NCBI GenBank assembly: GCA_022820625.1
Contig: JAJEFE010000040.1
Coordinates: 1 to 60,536 of the forward strand
Reading direction: 5' to 3'
Length of the DNA: 60,536 nt
Source: Gammaproteobacteria bacterium
GTDB taxonomy: Bacteria > Pseudomonadota > Gammaproteobacteria > Steroidobacterales > Rariloculaceae
In this document: positions 40,858 to 49,446 of the stretch, piece by piece
Layout: each line of letters begins with the position of its first letter
How positions within the stretch are numbered: position 1 is the stretch's first letter
Translations under genes and position numbers: made by a program
Notes under the pieces: generated by a model
Told to the model about the DNA's origin: nothing
What the model saw: the letters and a program-made list of their open reading frames with translations, nothing else
Database searches by the model: none

Positions 40858-42480
40858 TCAGCCGGCGGAACGGAATAGCAGGGCCACGCCGAGCCCGGCG
40901 GCAGACCAGCCGGGCCAGGTGGGCGCCGCTTCGAGCCCCAGCCAGAGCACGCCGCAGATGGCGAGAGCACCGCCGGCGATAACGGCATGAAGGCCGGCCG
41001 TGTTGCCGGCGCGTCCGGGAGGGCCGGCTTCGGGTGCCGCGTCGGCCGACGGGTCCCCGCTTTCGGCGGCACGGCGCAGTACCTGCTGGAGCGCCTCCGG
41101 CACCAGCAGCAGATCCTCCGCCACGCGCGGCCAGTTCTCCAGCAACTGCCGAAGATGCGTGCGCGGATCTGTGCGCCGGGCCATCCACTTCTCCAGCACC
41201 GGCTTGGCAGTGGCCCACAGGTCCAGCTCCGGATAGAGCTGGCGGCCAAGGCCCTCGATGTTCAGGAGCGTCTTCTGCAGCAGAACCAGTTGGGGCTGCA
41301 CCTGCATGTCGAACTGGCGCGCCGTCTGAAACAGGCGCAGCAGCACCAGCCCGAACGAGATGTCCTTCAGCGGCTTGTTGAAGATGGGCTCGCAGACCGC
41401 GCGGATGGCCGCTTCCAGTTCCGTCACCCGTGTATTCGGCGGGACCCAGCCGGAATCCACGTGGAGCCTGGCCACGCGGTAGTAGTCGCGCTTGAAGAAG
41501 GCCAGAAAATTGGCGGCCAGGTAATGCTGATCCCTTGGGCTCAGGGTGCCCACGATGCCGAAGTCCACGGCGATGTATCTAGGCTGCTCCGGATCCGTCA
41601 CGTCGACGAAGATGTTCCCCGGATGCATGTCCGCGTGAAAGAAATTATGGGTGAATACCTGGTTGAAGAAGATCTCGACGCCGTTTTCCGCCAGGCGCCG
41701 GATGTTGGCGCCGCGGGCTTTCAACTCCTCGATATCGCTGATCGGCACGCCGGCAATGCGCTCCATGGTCAGGACGTTGGAACGGCAGTAGTTCCAGTAC
41801 ACGTCCGGCACGTAGAGTGTGGCGGAACCTTCGAAGTTTCGCCGTAGCTGGGCCGCGTTGGCCGCTTCGCGCATCAGGTCCAGCTCCTTTAAGAGCGTTG
41901 CCTCGAACTCCTGCACCACCTCCCGGGGGCGCAGCCGCCGCGCACCGGACCAGTATCGTTCGGCGAGTTCGGCGATGGCGTAGAGCACCGCCAGGTCCTT
42001 ACGCACCGACTTGTGGACTCCCGGGCGCAGGACCTTGACCACGACTTCCCGGCCGTCGTGCAGCCGTGCGACGTGGACCTGCGCCACCGAAGCCGCCGCC
42101 AGCGGCGCCCGCTGGAACTCCTGGAATACGTCGTCTGCGGGGCGACCGAATGCCTCGGCGAGAATGTCCAGCACTTCACTGGTGGCGAACGGCGGTACCT
42201 GGTCCTGCAGTTTCGCGAGTTCGTCCGCGATGTCTGCCGGCAGCAGGTCCCGCCGGGTCGACACGGCCTGGCCGAATTTCACGAAAATGGGCCCGAGTTC
42301 TTCCAGCGCAACGCGGATTCTTGCCCCCAGGGGCGCGTGACGGGATCGCTTCGGCAGGAGCCTGCGCAACCAGCCGACGGGCCTGAACAGGTGGGTTGCC
42401 CAGACAAAGTCGTCGAGCCCGTGCCGCATCAGCGTGCGCTGAATGGCAAGGAGTCTGGCCAGTTGCCTCAGGCGGCCCAT
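40858..42480 (-). CDS. ubiB: Ubiquinone biosynthesis atypical kinase UbiB
   Basis: An ADCK/ABC1-family membrane protein of 540 residues needed for ubiquinone synthesis. The KxGQ motif reads KFGQAVSTRRDLLP, followed by the Ala-rich nucleotide loop AAASVAQVH, an invariant Lys in VVVKVLRPG, and HNFFHADMHPGNIF with the DFG equivalent VDFGIVG. Two transmembrane helices lie at the C-terminus (about 495-535). Start at 42480 (MGRLRQLARLL) matches homologues. Confidence 0.94.
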   Translation of the reverse strand: MGRLRQLARLLAIQRTLMRHGLDDFVWATHLFRPVGWLRRLLPKRSRHAPLGARIRVALEELGPIFVKFGQAVSTRRDLLPADIADELAKLQDQVPPFATSEVLDILAEAFGRPADDVFQEFQRAPLAAASVAQVHVARLHDGREVVVKVLRPGVHKSVRKDLAVLYAIAELAERYWSGARRLRPREVVQEFEATLLKELDLMREAANAAQLRRNFEGSATLYVPDVYWNYCRSNVLTMERIAGVPISDIEELKARGANIRRLAENGVEIFFNQVFTHNFFHADMHPGNIFVDVTDPEQPRYIAVDFGIVGTLSPRDQHYLAANFLAFFKRDYYRVARLHVDSGWVPPNTRVTELEAAIRAVCEPIFNKPLKDISFGLVLLRLFQTARQFDMQVQPQLVLLQKTLLNIEGLGRQLYPELDLWATAKPVLEKWMARRTDPRTHLRQLLENWPRVAEDLLLVPEALQQVLRRAAESGDPSADAAPEAGPPGRAGNTAGLHAVIAGGALAICGVLWLGLEAAPTWPGWSAAGLGVALLFRSAG

Positions 42481-42484
42481 GCCG

Positions 42485-43216
42485 CTATCCCTGCTCCGCC
42501 GCGGCATCGGCGGCGGCTCCGCGAGAGGGGGCGCGGCGCCCAAGCTGCTCAAGCCTGGCGAGGCGTTGCGCCGCCCGTTCGACGTCGTCACGCAAGTGTT
42601 CCACGTCTCGTCCGAAGGCATTCACTTCGACGCGCGGCGGCAACTGCCGCGCCTCCTCCTGGAGAAACTCGGAGGTATTCATGGTCAGTGCCGAGCCGGC
42701 CTCCCGAGCCCAGTCGTCCGTGCGCCGCGCCGCGCCGGCCACTTCGTGGGCCGCAATGTCGCCGATCCATCTGGACAGTTCATCCTCCAGGTCCGGGCGT
42801 GCATGGCCCAGCAGTTCGGCAAAGGCCTCCGCCGTCTGTGCATCGCCCGACAGGCTGACTCCGGATTCCCTGAACGCTTCCGGCCCCGCGCTGCGGAGCA
42901 GGCCCAGCAGAGCCAGGGGCGTGCCCTCCACGGTCGCCGTAGCGGAGTGCTCGGAGCGCGCCGACGAGGCACTCACCGCAAGGTGTGTCTTCGAAGCCCC
43001 CAGCCGCAGGCAGATCCCGAGTCCCTGAATCACGATCGCCAGGCTTCTACCGTCAAGGTCTTCCAGGAGTTCTCCGGCGCGCGACGACTCTCCGATACAG
43101 CGATTGATCACGGACTCCAGTCCGAAAGCGCCGGCGGCCGCGGCATCGAGGGTTTCGGAGGCCGCGGCGGTCGTGCGCAGCAGCAGCCGAGCCAGCATGG
43201 CGATCGGGGTAGACAC
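42485..43216 (-). CDS. ubiJ: UbiJ-like SCP2-domain accessory factor
   Basis: 243 residues placed between ubiE and ubiB, the conserved position of ubiJ. An SCP2 lipid-binding region lies at about 20-125 (LDGRSLAIVIQGLGICLRLG, TPLALLGLL), with a C-terminal predicted coiled coil (DVEHLRDDVERAAQRLARLEQL). UbiJ carries ubiquinone intermediates in the Ubi metabolon. Start codon GTG. Confidence 0.88.
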   Translation of the reverse strand: MSTPIAMLARLLLRTTAAASETLDAAAAGAFGLESVINRCIGESSRAGELLEDLDGRSLAIVIQGLGICLRLGASKTHLAVSASSARSEHSATATVEGTPLALLGLLRSAGPEAFRESGVSLSGDAQTAEAFAELLGHARPDLEDELSRWIGDIAAHEVAGAARRTDDWAREAGSALTMNTSEFLQEEARQLPPRVEVNAFGRDVEHLRDDVERAAQRLARLEQLGRRAPSRGAAADAAAEQG

Positions 43217-43222
43217 GGGCCG

Positions 43223-43987
43223 CTACAACCGAAAGCCCACGTGCAGGGAGACGATGCCACCGCTGAGGTTGTGGTACTCGCAGCGCTCGAAACCCCGATC
43301 GGCCATCATCGACTTGAGCGTTTCCTGATCCGGGTGAACGCGTATCGACTCCGCAAGGTAACGGTAACTTTCGGCGTCATCGACGACCAGTCGGCCCAGC
43401 CGCGGCAGCACATTCAGGCAATAGTATTCGTAGGCGGAATCCAGCAGTTCGAATTGCGGCCGGGAGAACTCCAGAACGAGCAGCCGGCCGCCCGGCCGGA
43501 GCACCCGGAACATTTCAGCCAGCGCCGCGTCCTTGTCGGTGACGTTTCGCAACCCGAAGCCGATGCTGACGCAATCGAACGCCGACCCGGAGACCGGCAG
43601 CCGCTCGGCGTCGGCCTGCAGGTAGTGGATGTTCGCTACCAGGCCGGCATCGATCATCCGGGAGCGCCCCAGCCCGAGCATCCTGCCGTTGATGTCGGTG
43701 ACCACCACTCGCCCCGCGGAACCCACCTGCCGGGCCATCCCCTCGCTCAGGTCCCCGCTTCCGGCGGCCACGTCCAGCGCCGACTGACCGGGCCGAAGCC
43801 CGGTCCTGGCGAGCGCAAACCGCTTCCAGACCCGGTGCAGGCCCGCCGACATGAGATCGTTCATCAGATCGTACCGGTGGGCGACGGAATCGAACACGCC
43901 CCGCACCCTGCGCTGCTTCTCGCCGGGGGAAACCCGGTCGAAACCGAAGTCGACGAATTCCCCGGGGTTATTTTCGCTCGCCGCCAT
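43223..43987 (-). CDS. ubiE: Ubiquinone/menaquinone C-methyltransferase UbiE
   Basis: A SAM-dependent methyltransferase (254 residues) that methylates the quinone ring. Motifs: FGFDRVSPGEKQRRVRGVFDSVAHRYDLMNDLMSAGLHRVWKR, SAM loop LDVAAGSGDLSEGMA, GFGLRNVTD, LVLEFSRP and SLHVGFRL at the C-terminus. The ATG at 43987 overlaps the DUF971 gene by 20 bp. Confidence 0.96.
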   Translation of the reverse strand: MAASENNPGEFVDFGFDRVSPGEKQRRVRGVFDSVAHRYDLMNDLMSAGLHRVWKRFALARTGLRPGQSALDVAAGSGDLSEGMARQVGSAGRVVVTDINGRMLGLGRSRMIDAGLVANIHYLQADAERLPVSGSAFDCVSIGFGLRNVTDKDAALAEMFRVLRPGGRLLVLEFSRPQFELLDSAYEYYCLNVLPRLGRLVVDDAESYRYLAESIRVHPDQETLKSMMADRGFERCEYHNLSGGIVSLHVGFRL

Positions 43988-44357
43988 CCTCTGCCGCCGC
44001 CCGCTGATGTCCCGCTTCGCGCAGCCGGTCCAGGTAACGCTGCCAGTTGGCCCGGTACTTGCTGCCAAGGCGGTAGAGTATAGGCCACGTGTACAGGCCG
44101 GTATCGTGACCGTCGTCAAACACCAGCCGGACCGCGTAACGCCCGATGGGCTCGATTCGCTCGATGTTCACCCGTTCCTTGCCGACTACCAGCACCCCCT
44201 CCCCCGCGGCATGCCCCTGGACTTCCGCGGAGGGTGAATGAACCCGCAGGTACTCGGCGGAGAGATCGAAAGTCTTGCCGTCGGAGAAACTGACTTCCAG
44301 CCGGCGCGAGCGTCGCCGCAGTTTCAGGCTGATGGGAAATGGATCGGATTCGGACAT
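43968..44357 (-). CDS. DUF971 family protein
   Basis: 129 residues, matching the N-terminal domain also found in gamma-butyrobetaine hydroxylases: LKLRRRSRRLEVSFSDGKTFDLSAEYLRVHSPSAEV, IEPIGRYAVRLVFDDGHDTGLYTW. Stand-alone copies between hslU and ubiE are common in gammaproteobacteria, and an iron-sulfur related role has been proposed for the family. No metal motif can be claimed here. Confidence 0.85.
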   Translation of the reverse strand: MSESDPFPISLKLRRRSRRLEVSFSDGKTFDLSAEYLRVHSPSAEVQGHAAGEGVLVVGKERVNIERIEPIGRYAVRLVFDDGHDTGLYTWPILYRLGSKYRANWQRYLDRLREAGHQRAAAEDGGERK

Positions 44358-44385
44358 GGTGGGGGACAGCGCTGGTGCTCTAACT

Positions 44386-45690
44386 CTAGAGGATGTAGCG
44401 CGTCAGGTCCTCGTCCTGGACCAGTTCGCCCAGATGCTCGTTCACGTAGGACTCATCCACTACCATGGTTTGCCCGCCGCGGTCGGCGGCCTCGAACGAA
44501 ATGGTCTCCAGCAATCGCTCCATGACGGTGTGCAGTCGCCGCGCACCGATGTTCTCGGTACGCTCGTTGACGTGGAAGGCGACCTCGGCGATACGCTTGA
44601 CGCCGGACGGTTCGAAATTCAGCCCGACCCTCTCGGTGGCCATCAGCGCCGTGTATTGCTCCGTCAGGGAGGCGTCGGGTTCGGTCAGGATACGGACGAA
44701 ATCGTCGGCATCCAGCGCTTCCAGTTCAACGCGAATCGGGAAGCGCCCCTGCAGTTCGGGGATGAGATCGGAGGGCTTGGCGACATTGAAGGCGCCCGAA
44801 GCGATGAACAGCACGTGATCGGTACGGATCATCCCGTAGCGGGTGCTGACGGTGCAGCCTTCCACCAGCGGCAGCAAGTCCCGCTGCACGCCCTCCCTTG
44901 AAACATCGGCGCCAAGCGTGTCGGAACGGCGGGCCACCTTGTCGATCTCGTCGAGGAAGACGATGCCGTTCTGCTCCACCGCGTTGAGCGCCTTGAGCTT
45001 GATTTCCTCCTCGTTGATCATCTTGCCGGCTTCCTCGTCCGTCAATTGCCGCAGCGCCTCACGCACCTTGAGCTTGCGCGGGCTGCGGCGGCCGGTGGAA
45101 ACGTTCTGGAACATGCTCTGCAACTGGCTCGTCATTTCCTCCATGCCGGGGGGCGCCATGATTTCCACGCCGACCCGGGGCGCCTGAACTTCAATTTCCA
45201 CGTCCCGCTCATCCAGGTCGCCTTCCCGCAGCAGCTTGCGGAAGCGTTGCCGGGTGTCACCTTGCCCATCCGTCTCCGAACCCGGCAGCAGCGCATCGAG
45301 CAGGCGGTCCTCGGCGGCATCCTCCGCCCGGTGGCTGACCTTGTCGATTTCGTGCTCCCGGGTCATCTTGACCGCCATGTCGGCCAGGTCGCGGATGATG
45401 GAGTCCACCTCGCGGCCGACGTAACCCACCTCGGTGAACTTGGTCGCTTCCACCTTGATGAACGGCGCGCGGGCCAACCGCGCCAGCCGCCGCGCGATCT
45501 CCGTCTTGCCCACGCCGGTGGACCCGATCATGAGGATGTTCTTCGGGGTGATCTCGCTGCCCAGGGGTTCGCCCACTTGAACGCGGCGCCAGCGATTGCG
45601 AAGCGCGATGGCCACGGCACGCTTGGCCTCGTCCTGGCCGATGATGTGCTTGTCCAGTTCCTGGGCGATTTCCCTGGGTGTCATCGACAT
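44386..45690 (-). CDS. hslU: HslU, ATPase of the HslUV protease
   Basis: A AAA+ unfoldase of 434 residues that feeds substrates to HslV. Walker A is [15 protein letters not shown], the substrate pore loop is [11 protein letters not shown], the I-domain spans about 100-240 and Walker B is [11 protein letters not shown]. The C-terminus DLTRYIL is the conserved tail that inserts into HslV to activate it. ATG at 45690, or 45684 two codons later. Confidence 0.96.
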   Translation of the reverse strand: MSMTPREIAQELDKHIIGQDEAKRAVAIALRNRWRRVQVGEPLGSEITPKNILMIGSTGVGKTEIARRLARLARAPFIKVEATKFTEVGYVGREVDSIIRDLADMAVKMTREHEIDKVSHRAEDAAEDRLLDALLPGSETDGQGDTRQRFRKLLREGDLDERDVEIEVQAPRVGVEIMAPPGMEEMTSQLQSMFQNVSTGRRSPRKLKVREALRQLTDEEAGKMINEEEIKLKALNAVEQNGIVFLDEIDKVARRSDTLGADVSREGVQRDLLPLVEGCTVSTRYGMIRTDHVLFIASGAFNVAKPSDLIPELQGRFPIRVELEALDADDFVRILTEPDASLTEQYTALMATERVGLNFEPSGVKRIAEVAFHVNERTENIGARRLHTVMERLLETISFEAADRGGQTMVVDESYVNEHLGELVQDEDLTRYIL

Positions 45691-45775
45691 CGGAGCCGTC
45701 CCCGCGATATGACCCGGCCTGCGTCTGGATGCATTGACTGATCCCCTTGGCTGAACGCTGCGGACGCGTGTGCGC

Positions 45776-46306
45776 CTACAGTTCCTCGATGGTGATCGAG
45801 GCGTTGGTGTAAATGCAGATTTCGCCTGCGATGGCCAGCGACTTCTCAACGATGCTGCGGGCGTCCAGTTCCGTATTTTCCAGCAGAGCCCGAGCCGCCG
45901 CCTGGCAATAGGCGCCGCCGGAACCGATCGCCAGCACATTCTGTTCCGGCTCGATCAGGTCGCCGGTGCCCGAGATCAACAGCGACTTGGAGCGGTCGGC
46001 CACCACCATCAGCGCCTCCAGACGCCTGAGCATGCGGTCCGTGCGCCAGTCCTTGGCGAGTTCGACCGCCGCGCGGGTCAGATTTCCGTACTGGTCGAGC
46101 TTCTTCTCAAAGAGTTCGAACAGGGTAAAGGCGTCGGCCGTACCGCCCGCAAAGCCCGCCAGGACCTTGTCGTCGTGCAACCGCCGCACCTTGCAGGCAT
46201 TGCCCTTCATGACCTTGTCGCCCAGGGTGACCTGGCCGTCGCCGCCCATGGCCACACGGGCGCCGCGACGGACACAGACGATGGTTGTTGCGTGTTGATC
46301 CTGCAT
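45776..46306 (-). CDS. hslV: HslV, peptidase of the HslUV protease
   Basis: A threonine peptidase of 176 residues. The catalytic Thr begins the motif [24 protein letters not shown]. It is preceded by MQDQHA, so a six-residue propeptide must be removed, unlike E. coli, where only Met is lost. [16 protein letters not shown] processing residues read [25 protein letters not shown] precedes the ATG. It is followed by hslU after 85 bp. Confidence 0.96.
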   Translation of the reverse strand: MQDQHATTIVCVRRGARVAMGGDGQVTLGDKVMKGNACKVRRLHDDKVLAGFAGGTADAFTLFELFEKKLDQYGNLTRAAVELAKDWRTDRMLRRLEALMVVADRSKSLLISGTGDLIEPEQNVLAIGSGGAYCQAAARALLENTELDARSIVEKSLAIAGEICIYTNASITIEEL

Positions 46307-46394
46307 TTCCTTCCCTAGTTCGCGCCGCCCGGCAGCCTCTGGCAGGAGTTCCGCTTCGTACCGGCTGGAGCCCTGTTCGGATCGAATGTTTTCT

Positions 46395-47414
46395 TCAATC
46401 CTTGCGGCCAGCGCCGGCACCCGATTTCCGCCGGCGCTTCGCTCTGGGGTGCGCCTTATCGTATATCTGAGCTAGATGCTGAAAATCAAGGTGCGTATAC
46501 ACCTGGGTGGTTGAAATGCTCGCGTGGCCGAGGAGTTCCTGGACCGCGCGCAGGTCGCCGCTGGACTCGAGCAGGTGGCTGGCGAAGGAGTGCCTGAGCA
46601 TGTGCGGGTGAACGCCGACCGGCGTGCCCCGGCGGCGGGCCCATTGCTTCACCCGCTGCTGTACGGTCCTGTGGGCGAGCCGCGTACCCCGCCGGCTGAC
46701 GAAGATCGCCATTTCCCCCGGCCGGGCGATATCCACGCGCACCGCAAGCCACGCTCGAATCGCCTCCAGCGCCGGCCCACCTACCGGTACGACGCGAACC
46801 TTGTCGCCCTTGCCGGTCACCCGTACCGTCCGGTCGGCGGCATCCAGATCCACCAGGTCCAGACCCGCAAGCTCGGCAAGCCGGAGCCCGGAGGAGTAGA
46901 ACAACTCGAGAATGGCGCGATCCCGGACCAGCAACGGGTCGCCCTCGTCGATGCCGGGACCGCCCGCCTGCGCCGCTCCGGCATCGCCCGGCCGCGCCGC
47001 CGGGTCGTCGCCCGGCGCGAGCAGACTCGCCATCTGGTCGGCGTCCAGGGTCGACGGCAGTCTCCGCTTGGGCCTGGGCGCCTGAACGTCGGCCGCGGGA
47101 TTCGATCCAATAATCCGCGATCTCAGCAGCCAGGCATAGAAGCAGCGCACCGCGGACAGCCGGCGGGCCACGCTTCGGGGGCTCAGGCCGCGAGGTGCCC
47201 TCCCGGGGCGGGAGGCTCCACCGCGCCGATGACACTCCGCTGCAAACCGCCGCACCGCGTGAGAGTCCATTTCCTCGATCGCGATGGAATGGCGGTGCGC
47301 GAAACCCAGCAGGGATTGCAGGTCCCGCCGGTACGCGCTCAGTGTATGGGGCGAAAGCCGTCGCTCGGTTTCGAGATGCCTGAGGTAGGCATCGATTCGC
47401 TGCTCAGGTTCCAC
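46395..47414 (-). CDS. xerC: Tyrosine recombinase XerC
   Basis: The chromosome-dimer resolvase that acts with XerD at dif. An N-terminal SAM-like core-binding domain (1-120) precedes the catalytic domain with Arg in [10 protein letters not shown], Lys in [20 protein letters not shown] and [13 protein letters not shown] with nucleophile Tyr. 339 residues; an extra Ala/Gly/Pro-rich insert at about 130-150 makes it longer than usual. The neighbour genes (dapF, DUF484) are those of Xer housekeeping loci rather than a phage. GTG start, overlapping DUF484. Confidence 0.93.
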   Translation of the reverse strand: MEPEQRIDAYLRHLETERRLSPHTLSAYRRDLQSLLGFAHRHSIAIEEMDSHAVRRFAAECHRRGGASRPGRAPRGLSPRSVARRLSAVRCFYAWLLRSRIIGSNPAADVQAPRPKRRLPSTLDADQMASLLAPGDDPAARPGDAGAAQAGGPGIDEGDPLLVRDRAILELFYSSGLRLAELAGLDLVDLDAADRTVRVTGKGDKVRVVPVGGPALEAIRAWLAVRVDIARPGEMAIFVSRRGTRLAHRTVQQRVKQWARRRGTPVGVHPHMLRHSFASHLLESSGDLRAVQELLGHASISTTQVYTHLDFQHLAQIYDKAHPRAKRRRKSGAGAGRKD

Positions 47415-48225
47415 TGGCCTTCGGGCCGCTCTTCGCGTCGGCGGCGGCGCGGTTGGCGCTCAACGCCATCGTCACGACTTCTCCCAGACGCCCCAGGTAG
47501 TCCGCCCGCTTGCCCGGATGAAAATGGTCGGGGTCGCGGCTGGCGATGACGATGAATCCCACTTCCGCATTCCGCCCCAACGGGATCAATGCCGCCGAAT
47601 TCAGCTCCGCTTTCGCACCTCCGAATGCAAGACGCCGCTGCGCGGGGCGCAACCGGACGCAAAGGGGCTCACCGGACTTGAGGAAACTCGCGAATGACTT
47701 GAGCCTCGCGTCCCGCCGCTCGACCACCTTGAGGAACGGATCGCGCGACGTGATCGGGTACGGCTCCGCGAACAGAATCAGGACCGCGTTCTCGATCCCG
47801 AAATCCTTTTTCAGCCGTGTCCTCAACAAGCGTACACGCCGCTTGACATCAATCTCGCCCACCAGCGATATGGCCAGTTGATGGATCTTCTCCACCAACT
47901 CCTGGTTGTCCCTGGCGACGGCGACGAGTTCCTTGAGCTGGGAGTGCAGTTCCTCGTTCTGCTTTCGCAGCACCTCCACCTGGCGCTGCACCAGCGATAC
48001 GGCCGCGCCTCCGGGCTGGTGCTGGAGTTCCATCTCGAGCAGGACCCGCGGGTAGCGCGCGAAAAAGTCCGGATGGGCGCACAGGTACTCGGCTACCTCG
48101 CGGCCGGTCAACGTCTGCTCTGCGTCCTTGTTCTGTTCCGCGGCCTCGTTCCGCTCGGCGGCCATCTCCCCGCCGTCGGTCCCTTCGCGGCCGACGGCTG
48201 CCGTGTCGCGCTCCCGGCTCGTCAT
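47404..48225 (-). CDS. DUF484 family GAF-like protein
   Basis: 273 residues. An acidic, low-complexity N-terminus (1-38) is followed by the DUF484 region: VAEYLCAHPDFFARYP, a helical coiled-coil segment (VSLVQRQVEVLRKQNEELHSQLKELV) and a GAF-like domain (about 115-260, SAALIPLGRNAEVGFIVIASRDPDHF). Conserved between dapF and xerC in gammaproteobacteria; function unknown. Confidence 0.88.
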   Translation of the reverse strand: MTSRERDTAAVGREGTDGGEMAAERNEAAEQNKDAEQTLTGREVAEYLCAHPDFFARYPRVLLEMELQHQPGGAAVSLVQRQVEVLRKQNEELHSQLKELVAVARDNQELVEKIHQLAISLVGEIDVKRRVRLLRTRLKKDFGIENAVLILFAEPYPITSRDPFLKVVERRDARLKSFASFLKSGEPLCVRLRPAQRRLAFGGAKAELNSAALIPLGRNAEVGFIVIASRDPDHFHPGKRADYLGRLGEVVTMALSANRAAADAKSGPKASGT

Positions 48226-49079
48226 ATGGCGATTCTCCCCTCAAAGACCCGAATGGCAGGCCCCGACAACCAGACGGGGTGTCCCGGCCCGGCCCAGGCG
48301 GTATGCAGAACCCCGCCCGTGACCTCCACTCTCACGGCTTCTCCCAGCTCACCCCACAGCCTGCCGACAGCCGCCGCAGCGGCCGCGCCCGTACCGCAGG
48401 CCGCGGTTTCGCCCGCCCCCCGTTCATAGACGCGAAGGCGGATACTGGCTGCATCGCAAAACTCCACGAAGCCGACATTGACGCCCTCCGGGAACGACGG
48501 GTGAGCTTGCAGTTGCGGCCCGATTATACCGACCGGCGCCGCATCCAACGAATCCACCGGGATGACGGCGTGGGGATTGCCCACCGAGACGGCGCCGAAT
48601 TCCACTGTCCCCGCGTCCAGTTCCAGCCGGTATCGCGACTCCTGCCTGGCACCGGCGGCCTGGCCGGCGCGAGTCGCCTGACGGGCGCGAAACGGCAACG
48701 CGGCCGGGGCAAAGTCCGGTTCGCCCAGGCTGACGCTGACCCGGCCACCCCCCTCCAGCCGGGCTTCCACCGTGCCGGCCCGGCTGCCCAGCATCAGCGA
48801 ATCCCCTGTCCCGTCAGGCACTAGGAAGCGCACGATACAGCGCACACCGTTCCCGCATTGCTGCACTTCGGCCCCGTCGGCATTAAACACATGATAGAAG
48901 GCAGCCAGGTCCGGATGTTCGGTCGCCCGCACCAGCAACAACTGATCGAACCCCACACCGGCGCGACGGTCCGCCCATCGCCGCACCGTAGCGGCATCGG
49001 GCAGATTCCTCTCCTCCGGCCAACGGGCAACCATGAAGTCATTGCCTGCACCGTGCATTTTTGCGAACTTCAGATTCAT
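48222..49079 (-). CDS. dapF: Diaminopimelate epimerase
   Basis: It converts LL- to meso-diaminopimelate for lysine and peptidoglycan. The two catalytic cysteines are seen in FNADGAEVQQCGNGVRC and ETAACGTGAAAA; KMHGAGNDFMV opens the protein. 285 residues with a short Ala/Arg-rich insert near 140-155. ATG at 49079; ATGA overlap with DUF484. Confidence 0.95.
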   Translation of the reverse strand: MNLKFAKMHGAGNDFMVARWPEERNLPDAATVRRWADRRAGVGFDQLLLVRATEHPDLAAFYHVFNADGAEVQQCGNGVRCIVRFLVPDGTGDSLMLGSRAGTVEARLEGGGRVSVSLGEPDFAPAALPFRARQATRAGQAAGARQESRYRLELDAGTVEFGAVSVGNPHAVIPVDSLDAAPVGIIGPQLQAHPSFPEGVNVGFVEFCDAASIRLRVYERGAGETAACGTGAAAAAAVGRLWGELGEAVRVEVTGGVLHTAWAGPGHPVWLSGPAIRVFEGRIAI

Positions 49080-49341
49080 GGGGCGAACAAATCCTCGGTC
49101 AAATCCGTCGGGCGTGCTTAGCATCGCGCGCCAGATTAGCGCATTGACGCAATCGAAGCACCAATATAGGCTCACATGACATGCGTGGTCGCGCGGCTTA
49201 CTGTGGCAACTGTACTTCAGCCATCACCGAACCATTGGGTCGTCCTTGACGCGAACATTTTTTGTGTCCGCGTGCCATAACCTTGCATGTCCAGCTTGAT
49301 TCAAGGTCTGGGCCTAATCCTTAGCTGACTTTGGGAAGAAC
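49080..49341. other. Intergenic boundary between housekeeping block and island
   Basis: 262 bp separating divergent dapF and the island gene at 49342. GC falls visibly across it. No RNA gene, attachment repeat or terminator was recognised. Confidence 0.5.
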
Positions 49342-49425
49342 ATGAGCAGTGAACGCCCCCGCAGCGACGGTGAAGTTTCCGCAGAGATAGAACCTACCAA
49401 GGTCACCCGCCGTACATCGCCTTAA
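49342..49425 (+). pseudogene. 5' segment of the sigma/alpha-like gene, ended by an in-frame stop
   Basis: An ATG with TTGGGAAG close upstream opens 27 codons (MSSERPRSDGEV...) that end at TAA (49423-49425). The frame is the same as that of the long ORF that follows, and the bases between (GFVSEPPLLWNYV) read as protein. This looks like the original N-terminus cut by a nonsense change, or a leaky stop. Confidence 0.6.
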
Positions 49426-49446
49426 GGATTCGTTTCCGAACCGCCT

